This document shows positions 1 to 7,141 of a stretch of DNA of 7,405 nucleotides, piece after piece (position 1 is the first letter of the stretch; the number at the start of each line of letters is the position of its first letter). Both the position numbers and the translations under genes were made by a program. The notes beneath the pieces are model-generated. The model did not search any database, was not told where the DNA came from, and saw only the letters and a program-made list of their open reading frames with translations. Origin of the DNA: CAVZLD01 sp964522605 (GTDB lineage Bacteria > Planctomycetota > Planctomycetia > Pirellulales > Pirellulaceae); assembly GCA_964522605.1 (NCBI GenBank), contig CAZFWV010000338.1, positions 1-7,405 of the forward strand, read 5' to 3'.

Positions 1-3000
1 AACCAGGATGATTGCCGTGGCGAAGAGGATCCCGAAGCCCAAGGAGATTGCCATCGGGATGATGTACTGCGCTTGTAGGGAGTCTTCAAAGATGAGGGGC
101 ATGAGACCACCGAAAGTCGTCAGCGTCGTGAGAAAGATCGGGCGGAATCGGCGCAACCCAGCCTGCGAAATTGCCTCGAATGCCGAATGTTCCTTCCGGC
201 AGCGATTGGCGTAGTCGATCATAATCAAAGAGTCGTTAATCACCACGCCGGACAGCGCAATCACACCCATCATGCTGACCAGCGAAAGATCATAACCCAG
301 TCCGATGTGACCGAGGACAGCTCCGACAATGCCGAAGGGGATCGCGACCAGAACAACCAATGGCTGAACGTAATCTCGAAAGGCGATCGCGAGCAGAGAA
401 TAGATCACGGCCAACGCCAGCCCGAACGACCCCCATAAGGACGACGTCGCGCGTCGCATCTCCGCATCGCTTCCCTCGAAGCTCCAAGTAATGCCTGGAA
501 AATCGCGACGCAACCGAGGGAGCTCTTCATTTCGTAAGGCGTCGATAACTTGAGTGATCGCGCGCTTGGGTTCGATATCCATTGAAACGTTGACCACCCG
601 CCGGCCGTCCCGACGATTGATGGTCGTGAATGCCTCGTCCTTAATTACGTCAGCAACGTCCAACAAAGGCACTTCCGCGCCACTTGGAGTACGAATCACC
701 AGATCTTCGAGGTGATGAATATCTTCACGCTGTTCTTCCGGCAGTTTGACGCGGACTTCAATCTCGTTCGTGCCACGCAGCAGTCGCAAGGCAAGTGAAC
801 CAAAGAAGGCACCGCGCAACTGTTCACCCAGTTCCTCGTCGGTCAGACCCAACGCTATGCCTTCGGGGCGAAGTCGAAAATCGTACTGCGCTTTACCCTT
901 ATTGTAGTTGTCACTGACATCTCGGGCGTTGGAAAAGCTCTTTGCTCGTTCAACGAATGCTTGAGACGCTCTTTCCAGAACCGAGATGTCGCTGTGACTG
1001 AGGTCAATACTGATGTCCTGCCGAGCTCCTCCCGGTCCGCGTTCCGCTTCAAAGGTCACCTGGTCAACACCGGGCAGGTCGCCGATCGAATCTCGCCAAA
1101 GCTCAATGACTTCGTTGGCGGTCATGTCACGCTGATCGGGCGGCTTCATCACGATTTCGACGTCAATAAAATCCTGCCCGCGCACGTTGGTTTTGATTCC
1201 CTCGGCGACTTCATACAAGTTGTGCTCTTCGAACATCCGCACACTCGCCTCGGTAACCGCTCTGGCAATTTCGGCGGCCTGATCCTGCGTGGTACCGACG
1301 GGCATCCGCACACCTGCCTCGATCTCGTCCGCCGAGACCTCGGGCATCAAAATCATTCCCATGTGGGTGCTGGTCGCGTAGCCACCGATCACGAGAAACA
1401 AACCGAGTGCCGTGCAGGCGGTGATATATCGATACCGCAGACAAAGTGTCAGGCTGGGTCGGTACACCCGATCAACGAAGCGGCTGAACGCTCGGGTGAA
1501 GCCTTGCTGGCCGTGATGCAGTTGAGCACCCAACCCGCGTCGCTTTCGACCACCGGCTCGGGCATGAGCCAGATGTGCCGGCAAGATGAACAACGATTCG
1601 ACCAGCGAGAGCGAAAGCACGATGATCACCACCACGGGCAGCGGACCCCAGAACTTGCCTGTCTCCTCGGGGATAAACATCAAGGGCACGAAGGCCACAA
1701 TGTTCGTCAATACGCTGAACGTGACGGGACCGGAGACCTCGCGCGTTCCCTCCACCGCCGCGACCTCGAAGTCACCTTCGGTGTGTCGCTTTTCGTAGAC
1801 GTTTTCCCCCACAACGATCGCATCATCAACCACGATGCCCAGTACGACGAGGAAGCCGAACAGGGAAATCATGTTGACGCTGACTCCAGCCAGGGGCAAC
1901 AACAACAGGCCACCGATGAACGAGACCGCCATGCCCACCATCACCCAGAAGGCCAAGCGGAATTCGAGAAACAAGGCGAGGATCAGCAAGACGATCACGA
2001 CCGCGATGACGGCATTTTCCAGCACCAGATCTAAACGGCGACGAAACTCTTCCGCGTTGTTCTGGTCAACCCGCCACTTCACACCCGGCGGCAGCACGGT
2101 CTCGAAATCCCGCATGGTTTTTTCGACCGCCTTGGCAATGTCCATCGGCGACTGCGACCCAACCCGGAAAATATCCAATTCGACCGAAGGAGTCTGGCTG
2201 AACTGCGAATGAAAGCCGACTTCTTCGAATCCATCGCGGATCGTAGCAATATCGCCCAATGTGACGAGCGGACCGTCGCGACCCGCGACGATTGCGATCT
2301 TGGCAAACTCATCCGCCCACTGTTTCCGAGCTTTCACGCGCAGCAGGATCTCTCCCGCACTCGTCTGTACCGAACCGGCCGCCACATCCTGGCTGGAAGT
2401 CCGGATCATGTCCGCGACGGCAGGCAACGTCAGCCCAAACTCGCGCAACCGCTCACGTGGAATCTCAATGTGCGTGACGTATTGCGGTACTCGCCGCAGT
2501 TCGACCTGCGTGATCTGATCGTTGGCCTGCAGCTGGTCGCGCAACTGTTCAGCCAGCTTGCGGAGCGCCCAGATATCGATGGGGCCATAAATCGCGATCT
2601 GCATCGCCTCTCGCTGCTCTGATCGCAGGCGAACTTCGGGCTGTTCGATCTGATCGGGGAAGGTACGAATCCGATTGACGGCCTGGTCGATGTCCTGAAA
2701 GACTTTCATCCGATCCTGGCCAGCCACGAGTTCAATCAGTACTTCACCGCGTCCTTCGCGGGCTTGACTCGTGATCTCGCGAATCCCCTCGACAGCGCGC
2801 ACCGCCGCCTCGATCGGTCGCAAGATTCCCTGTTCCACTTCTGAGGGAGCGGCGCCGGGATAGCCGACCCGGACCTCGACGACGTCCAGCTGATACTGGG
2901 GAAAGACTTCCTTCTGAATCACGACCGCCGACCAAAGACCGCCGCCGAGCAGAACAACCATCAACAGGTTGGCAGCAATGGGGTTGCGTACCATCCAAGC

Positions 3001-3045
3001 GATAGGCCCGCGTTGCGCATCAGAATCGGCTTGAAGCTGGTTCAA
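1..3045 (-). CDS. RND efflux pump permease, AcrB-like (3' end cut by window edge)
   Basis: Inner-membrane proton-driven drug/solute exporter of the RND (HAE1-like) family. I read 1015 codons without a stop down to base 1; relatives run to roughly 1020-1070 residues, so only the end of TM12 and the tail are missing. TM1 is about residues 22-43, with the family motif V-F-P at 47-49. A first porter domain (about 44-335) is followed by TM2-TM6 (about 344-490), TM7 (541-558), a second porter domain (about 560-865) and TM8-TM12. TM4 carries the proton-relay pair Asp407-Asp408 in VVDDAIVVGEN, the same numbers as in AcrB. TM11 has FRPIFLTTL with Arg968 matching AcrB Arg971. In TM10 the AcrB Lys940 position is Asn937 (motif INDSL). 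The start is TTG at 3045-3043, supported by a GGAGG site 7 bases upstream; Met18 would trim conserved sequence. It overlaps the adaptor stop by 4 bases, so the two are co-translated. Substrate is not predictable. Class is certain, exact subfamily less so. Confidence 0.95.
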   Translation of the reverse strand, partial: MNQLQADSDAQRGPIAWMVRNPIAANLLMVVLLGGGLWSAVVIQKEVFPQYQLDVVEVRVGYPGAAPSEVEQGILRPIEAAVRAVEGIREITSQAREGRGEVLIELVAGQDRMKVFQDIDQAVNRIRTFPDQIEQPEVRLRSEQREAMQIAIYGPIDIWALRKLAEQLRDQLQANDQITQVELRRVPQYVTHIEIPRERLREFGLTLPAVADMIRTSSQDVAAGSVQTSAGEILLRVKARKQWADEFAKIAIVAGRDGPLVTLGDIATIRDGFEEVGFHSQFSQTPSVELDIFRVGSQSPMDIAKAVEKTMRDFETVLPPGVKWRVDQNNAEEFRRRLDLVLENAVIAVVIVLLILALFLEFRLAFWVMVGMAVSFIGGLLLLPLAGVSVNMISLFGFLVVLGIVVDDAIVVGENVYEKRHTEGDFEVAAVEGTREVSGPVTFSVLTNIVAFVPLMFIPEETGKFWGPLPVVVIIVLSLSLVESLFILPAHLAHARAGGRKRRGLGAQLHHGQQGFTRAFSRFVDRVYRPSLTLCLRYRYITACTALGLFLVIGGYATSTHMGMILMPEVSADEIEAGVRMPVGTTQDQAAEIARAVTEASVRMFEEHNLYEVAEGIKTNVRGQDFIDVEIVMKPPDQRDMTANEVIELWRDSIGDLPGVDQVTFEAERGPGGARQDISIDLSHSDISVLERASQAFVERAKSFSNARDVSDNYNKGKAQYDFRLRPEGIALGLTDEELGEQLRGAFFGSLALRLLRGTNEIEVRVKLPEEQREDIHHLEDLVIRTPSGAEVPLLDVADVIKDEAFTTINRRDGRRVVNVSMDIEPKRAITQVIDALRNEELPRLRRDFPGITWSFEGSDAEMRRATSSLWGSFGLALAVIYSLLAIAFRDYVQPLVVLVAIPFGIVGAVLGHIGLGYDLSLVSMMGVIALSGVVINDSLIMIDYANRCRKEHSAFEAISQAGLRRFRPIFLTTLTTFGGLMPLIFEDSLQAQYIIPMAISLGFGILFATAIILV

Positions 3046-4274
3046 TCGGTCGCCTCCCGATTGGGGCCCGAGTTCGGTGCCGCCGGGTCACCCATCTTGC
3101 GCAGACCGACGCCATCGGCCACCGTCGCCAGCGTCGTGATCACAACCTCCTCTCCGCCGGTGAGTCCCCCGCGAATATAGGCGTACTGGGCGTCGCGGAA
3201 AACAATGTCGGTTTCGCGGATCTCGAGCTTACCATCCTGCATAACCCAGACCGTATCGCGATCGCGCACGTAATCACGACTCAGGCGAACAACGTCCTCG
3301 ATGGGTCGTCCTTCGATCTGGGCCTCGATCAAGGTGTCGAGAATTAGCGGTGGCGCATCGGACTTTCGTCCCAGCGGGTCGGGTACGGTGATCAGCACGC
3401 GTGCTAATCGCGTCTGATTGTCGAGCGTGCCGATCATCCGCTCCACGCGCGCTTCGCGCTCCGCTTCAGCTCCCCAGGCATCGGAGTCTCGGAGTGTGAC
3501 CGCTGAACCTTCCGTGTCCGGATCGGGAAACTGAATCCAACGCAAGCTGCGGATCGGGACGGCAGCCAGGATCCAGTACTCATCGATTCCGACCAACTGA
3601 CCAAGCTCGTCGCCCGGGCTAACTTGCGAACCGACGTTGACGGATCGATCCAGAACCTGAGCGTCGAACGGCGCGAATACGCGTGAGCGTTCCAAGTCGA
3701 GCTTCGCTCGTTGTACGGCAGCCTTAGCCGCGTTGAGTTGCGCCTGAATGGACGCCAACTGCGGCTCGCGCAACACGAGCGCCCGGTCGGCCTCAGCAAT
3801 TGTCTCTCCCAATAGCACAAGTTCTTGTCGAGCCAAGCTCTGCCGCCCCTGCTCAATCTCCAACGATGCCGCCACTTGCTGCAATTCACTTTCGCGAATC
3901 GACAAGGCGTTCTCAAAATCGGCCGGGTCGATGCGCAACAGCAGATCCCCTTGGCGGACCATCCCACCCGGCACGAATTCTGGTGCCAGTTCGACCACCT
4001 GCCCGCTGACACGCGGACTCAACAGAATATCCTGAGCCGGCTCGACGGTTCCCAGCACAACCAAGCGGGGTGAGAAGGTACCACGCTCAGCGGTCACCGT
4101 TTCCACGAGCGCGGCGGACTTGCGCGTCGCATTAATTTGTTGTGCGGTCGGTTCGGTCTTGTTGATCGCCACGATCGCGGCGGCCGAGGCAGCCAGAATA
4201 GCGAGACATGCGGTTGCGTTTCCGAGGGCGCTCAGCCAGCGTCGTTTGGGGCGCGGATTGCTGGCGTCATTCAT
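3042..4274 (-). CDS. RND efflux periplasmic adaptor (HlyD/AcrA-type membrane fusion protein)
   Basis: A 410-residue adaptor that links the RND pump to the outer-membrane channel. A basic N-terminus (PRPKRRW, 8-13) precedes one hydrophobic segment at about 16-37, which is Ala-rich and lacks a lipobox Cys, so it is most likely an inner-membrane anchor or uncleaved signal. A biotinyl/lipoyl-like half-motif follows (about 75-115: VEPAQDILLSPRVSGQV, then RQGDLLLRIDPADF). An alpha-helical hairpin rich in Glu, Gln, Ala and Leu covers about 120-197, and the second lipoyl half is about 198-228 (APFDAQVLDRSVNVGSQVSPGDEL). Beta-barrel and membrane-proximal regions run to about 395. The length is normal for RND adaptors. 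I chose ATG at 4274 because the longer in-frame reading to 4424 lies wholly inside the outer-membrane factor gene and adds 50 residues without family character. The gene overlaps its upstream neighbour by 8 bases and the RND gene by 4. No strong Shine-Dalgarno is visible, so translation probably depends on coupling. Confidence 0.93.
   Translation of the reverse strand: MNDASNPRPKRRWLSALGNATACLAILAASAAAIVAINKTEPTAQQINATRKSAALVETVTAERGTFSPRLVVLGTVEPAQDILLSPRVSGQVVELAPEFVPGGMVRQGDLLLRIDPADFENALSIRESELQQVAASLEIEQGRQSLARQELVLLGETIAEADRALVLREPQLASIQAQLNAAKAAVQRAKLDLERSRVFAPFDAQVLDRSVNVGSQVSPGDELGQLVGIDEYWILAAVPIRSLRWIQFPDPDTEGSAVTLRDSDAWGAEAEREARVERMIGTLDNQTRLARVLITVPDPLGRKSDAPPLILDTLIEAQIEGRPIEDVVRLSRDYVRDRDTVWVMQDGKLEIRETDIVFRDAQYAYIRGGLTGGEEVVITTLATVADGVGLRKMGDPAAPNSGPNREATD
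3043..3058 (-). promoter_or_regulatory. Shine-Dalgarno and TTG start of the RND gene
   Basis: On the minus strand GGGAGG (3058-3053) lies 7 bases before TTG (3045-3043). No ATG or GTG sits nearby in frame; the first in-frame ATG is codon 18, inside the conserved stretch leading into TM1. The strong site and its spacing decide the start. The TTG shares bases with the TGA stop of the upstream adaptor gene (3044-3042), a typical termination-reinitiation arrangement. Confidence 0.75.
4267..4274 (-). other. ATGAATGA overlap coupling channel and adaptor genes
   Basis: The adaptor start ATG (4274-4272) and the channel stop TGA (4269-4267) lie in the 8-base string ATGAATGA. No good Shine-Dalgarno precedes the ATG; only a weak AGAG is present about 10 bases upstream. 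Ribosomes finishing the channel gene probably reinitiate here, which ties adaptor output to channel output. Confidence 0.6.
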
Positions 4275-5790
4275 CGTTGTCGATCTCTGGAATAACGTCC
4301 TCAGGCGGGGGTAGCCTCTCCAGACCTGGACGTGACTCGGCCTCACGCGCACGAACGCCTGTGGAATCGGGGGGTGAATCGGCGAGACTTTGTGGGCAAG
4401 GATCGAAATCTCCTGCCAATGCAAGGTACAGCCCGATGCGGATCAGGATCAGTTCTAGTCTGGCCGATAAGGACTCCCGCTGCAAGCGTTGCTCCGCCTG
4501 AATAGAACTCAGGACATCCAGATAGTCGGCTTCGCCGATGAAATACTGCCTGACTAGCTGGTCCGAGGCCTGTTGGGCCAGGCTTACCTGCGCGTTGAGT
4601 CGGTCGATCTGCTGGATCTGATAACGTTCGAGTGCCAGGCTATCTTCAACTTCGCGAAAGGCGTTGAGCATCGTCTGCTGGTACTCATTGAAACGTTGAC
4701 CGACCAGGGCAGCCGTGCGATCGACCTCGGCTCGCCGCTGGCCGCCGTCCAGCAGCGGCGCGATCAACTGACTGCCCAACGAAACGAACCAGTCGCGGAA
4801 CAACGTCTCTGGATGCTCGGCAAAATTGATGGCCGAGCCGGTCAGGCTGATGCGGGGATATTGAGCGCTGATCGCCGATGCCAAGTCAGAATCGGCAGCC
4901 ATAAGTGCCAGATAGTCACGGCGAACATCCGGCCTGCGCATCAGCAATTCGGATGGCAATCCGGCATCCGGCAGTGGTGGCAACCCAGGCAGGTCGGCAC
5001 CCGGTTCGTAACGAGCCTCCTGCGGCAACTGGCCCAACAGCACCGCGAATTGATGCTCCAGCACCTCGATTCGCCCCTGCACAACCACCGCCTGCTGCAG
5101 TGTCGACTCAACCAACTGCCGCTGGCGAAGCACATCGGCGCTACGAACAAACCCGCGGCCAAACCGTAGCTCCTGCGCCTTGAGCCCCGTACGGTTGGTT
5201 TCGATTTGTTGGTCGAGTAAGGCGAGCTGTGCATGCGATTCGATCAGAGCGAACCACGTTCGAGCGACCTCCGCCGCAAGCGAAAGGGCCACCGCATGAT
5301 AATCGGCCTCTGTCGCGTCCGCGCGAAACTGCTCGGCTTCGACGCGCGACTGAATCTGACCCCAGAGGTCTACCTGATATGCCGCATCAAGTCCCCACGC
5401 AATGCTGGTTCGATCGGGCCCCTTGCCGAGAGCCGTGTCGGTACTGATGATTCCGTCGACGTCAGGAAACAGATCGGACGCCTCGCGCCGCACGAGGGCA
5501 CGAGCGGCACGCAACCGATCCAAAGCGGTGGCAAGCGTGAAGTTGCCACCGAGCGACTGTTCCACGTACCGATTCAGTGACGGATCGTCAAACGCTGTCC
5601 ACCAGCGATCGGGCATTTCAACTTGCCCGCTGGAGGAAAACGGGGCTAGGGCTTGCAGTGAAAGATCTGGTGTCACCCCTCGATTTGCGCACCCTGCTAA
5701 TCCCACTAGCAGCCAGACGACTAGCCACCTCAGCGGTTGATTAAGAACCGGTTCGAGGATCGCCATATAGCTCGGTCTAATGTCAAGCAT
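4267..5790 (-). CDS. Outer-membrane efflux channel lipoprotein (NodT/OprM/TolC family)
   Basis: A 507-residue outer-membrane factor, the exit duct of the tripartite pump. The N-terminus is a lipoprotein signal: Arg21, a hydrophobic core at 22-32, then lipobox L-A-G-C with acylated Cys34. Family landmarks follow in order: DRWWTAFDDPSLN (61-73), FPDVDG (108-113), YQVDLWGQ (138-145) closing the first repeat, long coiled-coil helices (about 150-255), the linker motif LLMRRPDVRRDY (282-293) that opens the second repeat, YPRISLTGS (311-319), and the last helices to about 458. Family members normally end near residue 460; here about 47 further residues (461-507) form a Pro- and Asp/Glu-rich tail. 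The start is uncertain: ATG 5790 directly follows an in-frame TGA, while Met9 (ATG 5766-5764) would give a more ordinary 25-residue signal peptide. Neither has a clear Shine-Dalgarno. It is the first gene of the operon, so a promoter is expected in the 350 bases upstream. Confidence 0.93.
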   Translation of the reverse strand: MLDIRPSYMAILEPVLNQPLRWLVVWLLVGLAGCANRGVTPDLSLQALAPFSSSGQVEMPDRWWTAFDDPSLNRYVEQSLGGNFTLATALDRLRAARALVRREASDLFPDVDGIISTDTALGKGPDRTSIAWGLDAAYQVDLWGQIQSRVEAEQFRADATEADYHAVALSLAAEVARTWFALIESHAQLALLDQQIETNRTGLKAQELRFGRGFVRSADVLRQRQLVESTLQQAVVVQGRIEVLEHQFAVLLGQLPQEARYEPGADLPGLPPLPDAGLPSELLMRRPDVRRDYLALMAADSDLASAISAQYPRISLTGSAINFAEHPETLFRDWFVSLGSQLIAPLLDGGQRRAEVDRTAALVGQRFNEYQQTMLNAFREVEDSLALERYQIQQIDRLNAQVSLAQQASDQLVRQYFIGEADYLDVLSSIQAEQRLQRESLSARLELILIRIGLYLALAGDFDPCPQSLADSPPDSTGVRAREAESRPGLERLPPPEDVIPEIDNDE

Positions 5791-6142
5791 TCATCGGCCA
5801 AGACGGGCAGTGCCGCCTGCTGCTTTGTGAGGTCTGTCATCTGCTGGCATCGGGAGCTTTGCTATCATTGCTGGAAGTCTTTCGCGCCACGTTCGTGCCG
5901 CCGAACAATGAGACTTATCAGCCCCACATACTGCTAGCGTACTTCTAACGGTACAGTCCCGTATTCGTAAATCGTCCTTCCGACTCAAGTGACTTGTGCG
6001 ATATCGTGCTTGTCACGGGGACGACCGCGTCTCCAGTCAAATGACGCAGCGAGGGGCAAAAGGCTGAATGTGCTCTCGCACCGGAATCGAGGACTTTTGA
6101 ACTGGCACAATCCCGCGTTCGGTGTGGGCACAGAAACCCGAA
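5791..6142. other. Gene-free region upstream of the efflux operon
   Basis: About 350 bases separate the outer-membrane factor start from the gap, and they should contain the operon promoter. I find no convincing -35/-10 pair on the minus strand; candidates such as GATAAG or TTGACT lack a partner at proper spacing. The only open frame abutting the operon would start with TTG at 5988, has no ribosome site and encodes an Arg-rich peptide with no recognisable character. No tRNA, CRISPR or insertion-sequence end is visible. The region may belong to the control region or 5' leader; nothing here identifies a regulator. Confidence 0.5.
5986..5996. repeat. 11-bp perfect palindrome, possible operator
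   Basis: CAAGT-G-ACTTG is a perfect odd palindrome about 200 bases upstream of the outer-membrane factor start. Efflux operons are commonly controlled by dimeric repressors that bind palindromes, but the arms are only 5 bases. No second copy was noticed in the window and no regulator gene is visible, so chance is a serious alternative. Confidence 0.2.
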
Positions 6143-6242
6143 NNNNNNNNNNNNNNNNNNNNNNNNNNNNNNNNNNNNNNNNNNNNNNNNNNNNNNNNNN
6201 NNNNNNNNNNNNNNNNNNNNNNNNNNNNNNNNNNNNNNNNNN
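6143..6242. other. Assembly gap, 100 N
   Basis: Exactly 100 N, the conventional filler for a scaffold gap of unknown length. The true distance between the exchanger and the efflux operon is therefore unknown, and a gene such as a regulator could be hidden. The left contig ends in ACCCGAA and the right one starts with CCCGAATT, so both edges share CCCGAA. Between the gap and the exchanger stop lie 47 bases (6243-6289) with no gene and no clear terminator. Confidence 0.97.
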
Positions 6243-6289
6243 CCCGAATTGGCAACCAGTGCAACTTCTAAGCGCGAGAGCCGAGGGCT

Positions 6290-7105
6290 TCAGGCACTGA
6301 AGAATGTCGAAACCAGCAAGAACGCGAGCAATCCTATCGGGTAGACGACACCGACGTTCGACATATTCGAACCGGTCAGGTTATCAAGCGCCTCTTGCGT
6401 ATCGTTCAGGTCTTGTAGCCTGCCTTCCCTGCGCGCGGCTGCGTACACAGCAAAGAAAGACACGACTTCGGGAATGCTCGTGACGAAGCCCAGAATCCAC
6501 CCGGCCACTGTGGGGCGGATGCCCATTTGCTTGACCACAGCTGCTGTTGCATCTCCCAAGAACACGCCCGCGATGGTGATGGCAATCAATGCGCTCAGTC
6601 CAAGAATCAGCCCGAATGGGAGATTCCCGACAGCTTCCGTCGTTTCATCCTTCTTCGCCGCGCGATTAACGCGCTTGTCTATGATTTGATAAACGACAAA
6701 AAAGCCCAACAGCAGCGGAACGAGAAACCAACGAGTATCCATACCCCAATGCATGAGCACGATGGGAACGAAAATCGCGAGAGCGGCGAAGAACAGTTCA
6801 TCCACGAACCGCAGATTGAATAGTTCGCCGAATTGCCGGTAGCGCATGACGGCCAGTGACATCAGTGCGACATTGATGATGTTCGAACTGGCAATATTCC
6901 ACAAACCAGCTTCCCAAACGCCTGCGAGTCCCGCCGAAACCAGACAGACAAACTCAGGAACCGATGTCGCGTAGCCGGTGACTTGACCGCGAGCTTTTGC
7001 GCTCCAATTCATCGCGTTGGCGATCTGATCGATCCCGCGAAGCAACCCGAACTTCACGATCAGGACGATCAATCCAGCGGAGACGATCATGGTCAGGGCC
7101 GACAT
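6290..7105 (-). CDS. CaCA-family sodium/calcium (cation) exchanger-like membrane protein
   Basis: A 271-residue polytopic inner-membrane antiporter of the Ca2+/cation antiporter superfamily, which exchanges Ca2+ or another cation for Na+ or H+. Both signature alpha-repeats are visible. Alpha-1 (about 37-86) has GYATSVPE with Glu51 and then ASSNIINV (72-79). Alpha-2 (about 199-260) has GFVTSIPE with Glu213 and then TGSNMSNV (244-251). The paired Glu residues are the expected ion ligands, which argues for a working transporter. I count about 8 hydrophobic segments (roughly 3-22, 40-60, 66-87, 101-120, 125-142, 162-183, 199-224, 246-270) against the usual 10 in bacterial proteins of about 310-370 residues. 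A charged loop (144-157) separates the halves. Alpha-2 has 33 residues between Glu213 and Asn247, against 23 between Glu51 and Asn75 in alpha-1, with a hydrophilic stretch RREGRLQDLNDTQE (225-238). The start ATG 7105 has AAGGA 6 bases upstream. The ion pair cannot be assigned from sequence. Confidence 0.85.
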   Translation of the reverse strand: MSALTMIVSAGLIVLIVKFGLLRGIDQIANAMNWSAKARGQVTGYATSVPEFVCLVSAGLAGVWEAGLWNIASSNIINVALMSLAVMRYRQFGELFNLRFVDELFFAALAIFVPIVLMHWGMDTRWFLVPLLLGFFVVYQIIDKRVNRAAKKDETTEAVGNLPFGLILGLSALIAITIAGVFLGDATAAVVKQMGIRPTVAGWILGFVTSIPEVVSFFAVYAAARREGRLQDLNDTQEALDNLTGSNMSNVGVVYPIGLLAFLLVSTFFSA

Positions 7106-7111
7106 CGCACA

Positions 7112-7116
7112 TCCTT
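7112..7116 (-). promoter_or_regulatory. Ribosome binding site of the exchanger gene
   Basis: AAGGA on the minus strand (7116-7112) with a 6-base spacer before ATG 7105-7103. It favours this start over the in-frame Met6. Confidence 0.6.
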
Positions 7117-7141
7117 ATCCACTTCCACGGGCAACGCCTGA

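Noticed and set aside
961..2034. 357-codon plus-strand open frame rich in Asp, His, Gln and Arg
   Set aside because: It lies exactly antisense to the RND gene over TM2-TM7 and the second porter domain. Its composition (runs of D, H, Q, E) is the expected antisense image of hydrophobic codons. No family motif or ribosome site was seen.
1835..2622. Several further plus-strand frames opposite the RND gene
   Set aside because: They overlap each other and a well-supported RND coding region with clear motifs; they are shadows from codon bias.
3434..4012. 192-codon minus-strand frame inside the adaptor gene
   Set aside because: It is a shifted frame of the adaptor, rich in Arg, Ser, Cys and Trp with no domain; the adaptor frame carries the lipoyl and hairpin features.
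4275..4424. 50-codon upstream extension of the adaptor in the same frame
   Set aside because: It lies inside the outer-membrane factor gene and is not adaptor-like. ATG 4274 begins a normal basic N-terminus and membrane segment.
4573..5169. 198-codon plus-strand frame opposite the outer-membrane factor
   Set aside because: Antisense to a gene with lipobox and RRPD motifs; no independent support.
5939..5954. GTAC-N8-GTAC repeat upstream of the efflux operon
   Set aside because: Arms are only 4 bases and self-complementary, and the flanks do not extend the symmetry; easily chance.
5791..5988. 65-codon frame ending at the outer-membrane factor start
   Set aside because: TTG start, no ribosome site, Arg- and Ala-rich peptide without recognisable character. 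The TGA-ATG contact alone is not enough to call it a leader gene.
6277..6290. Possible terminator after the exchanger gene (AGCC-CTC-GGCT)
   Set aside because: Only a 4-base stem and no T-tract.
5989..6300. Open frames running through the N stretch on both strands
   Set aside because: They are open only because N codons contain no stops; a third of the translation is unknown residues.
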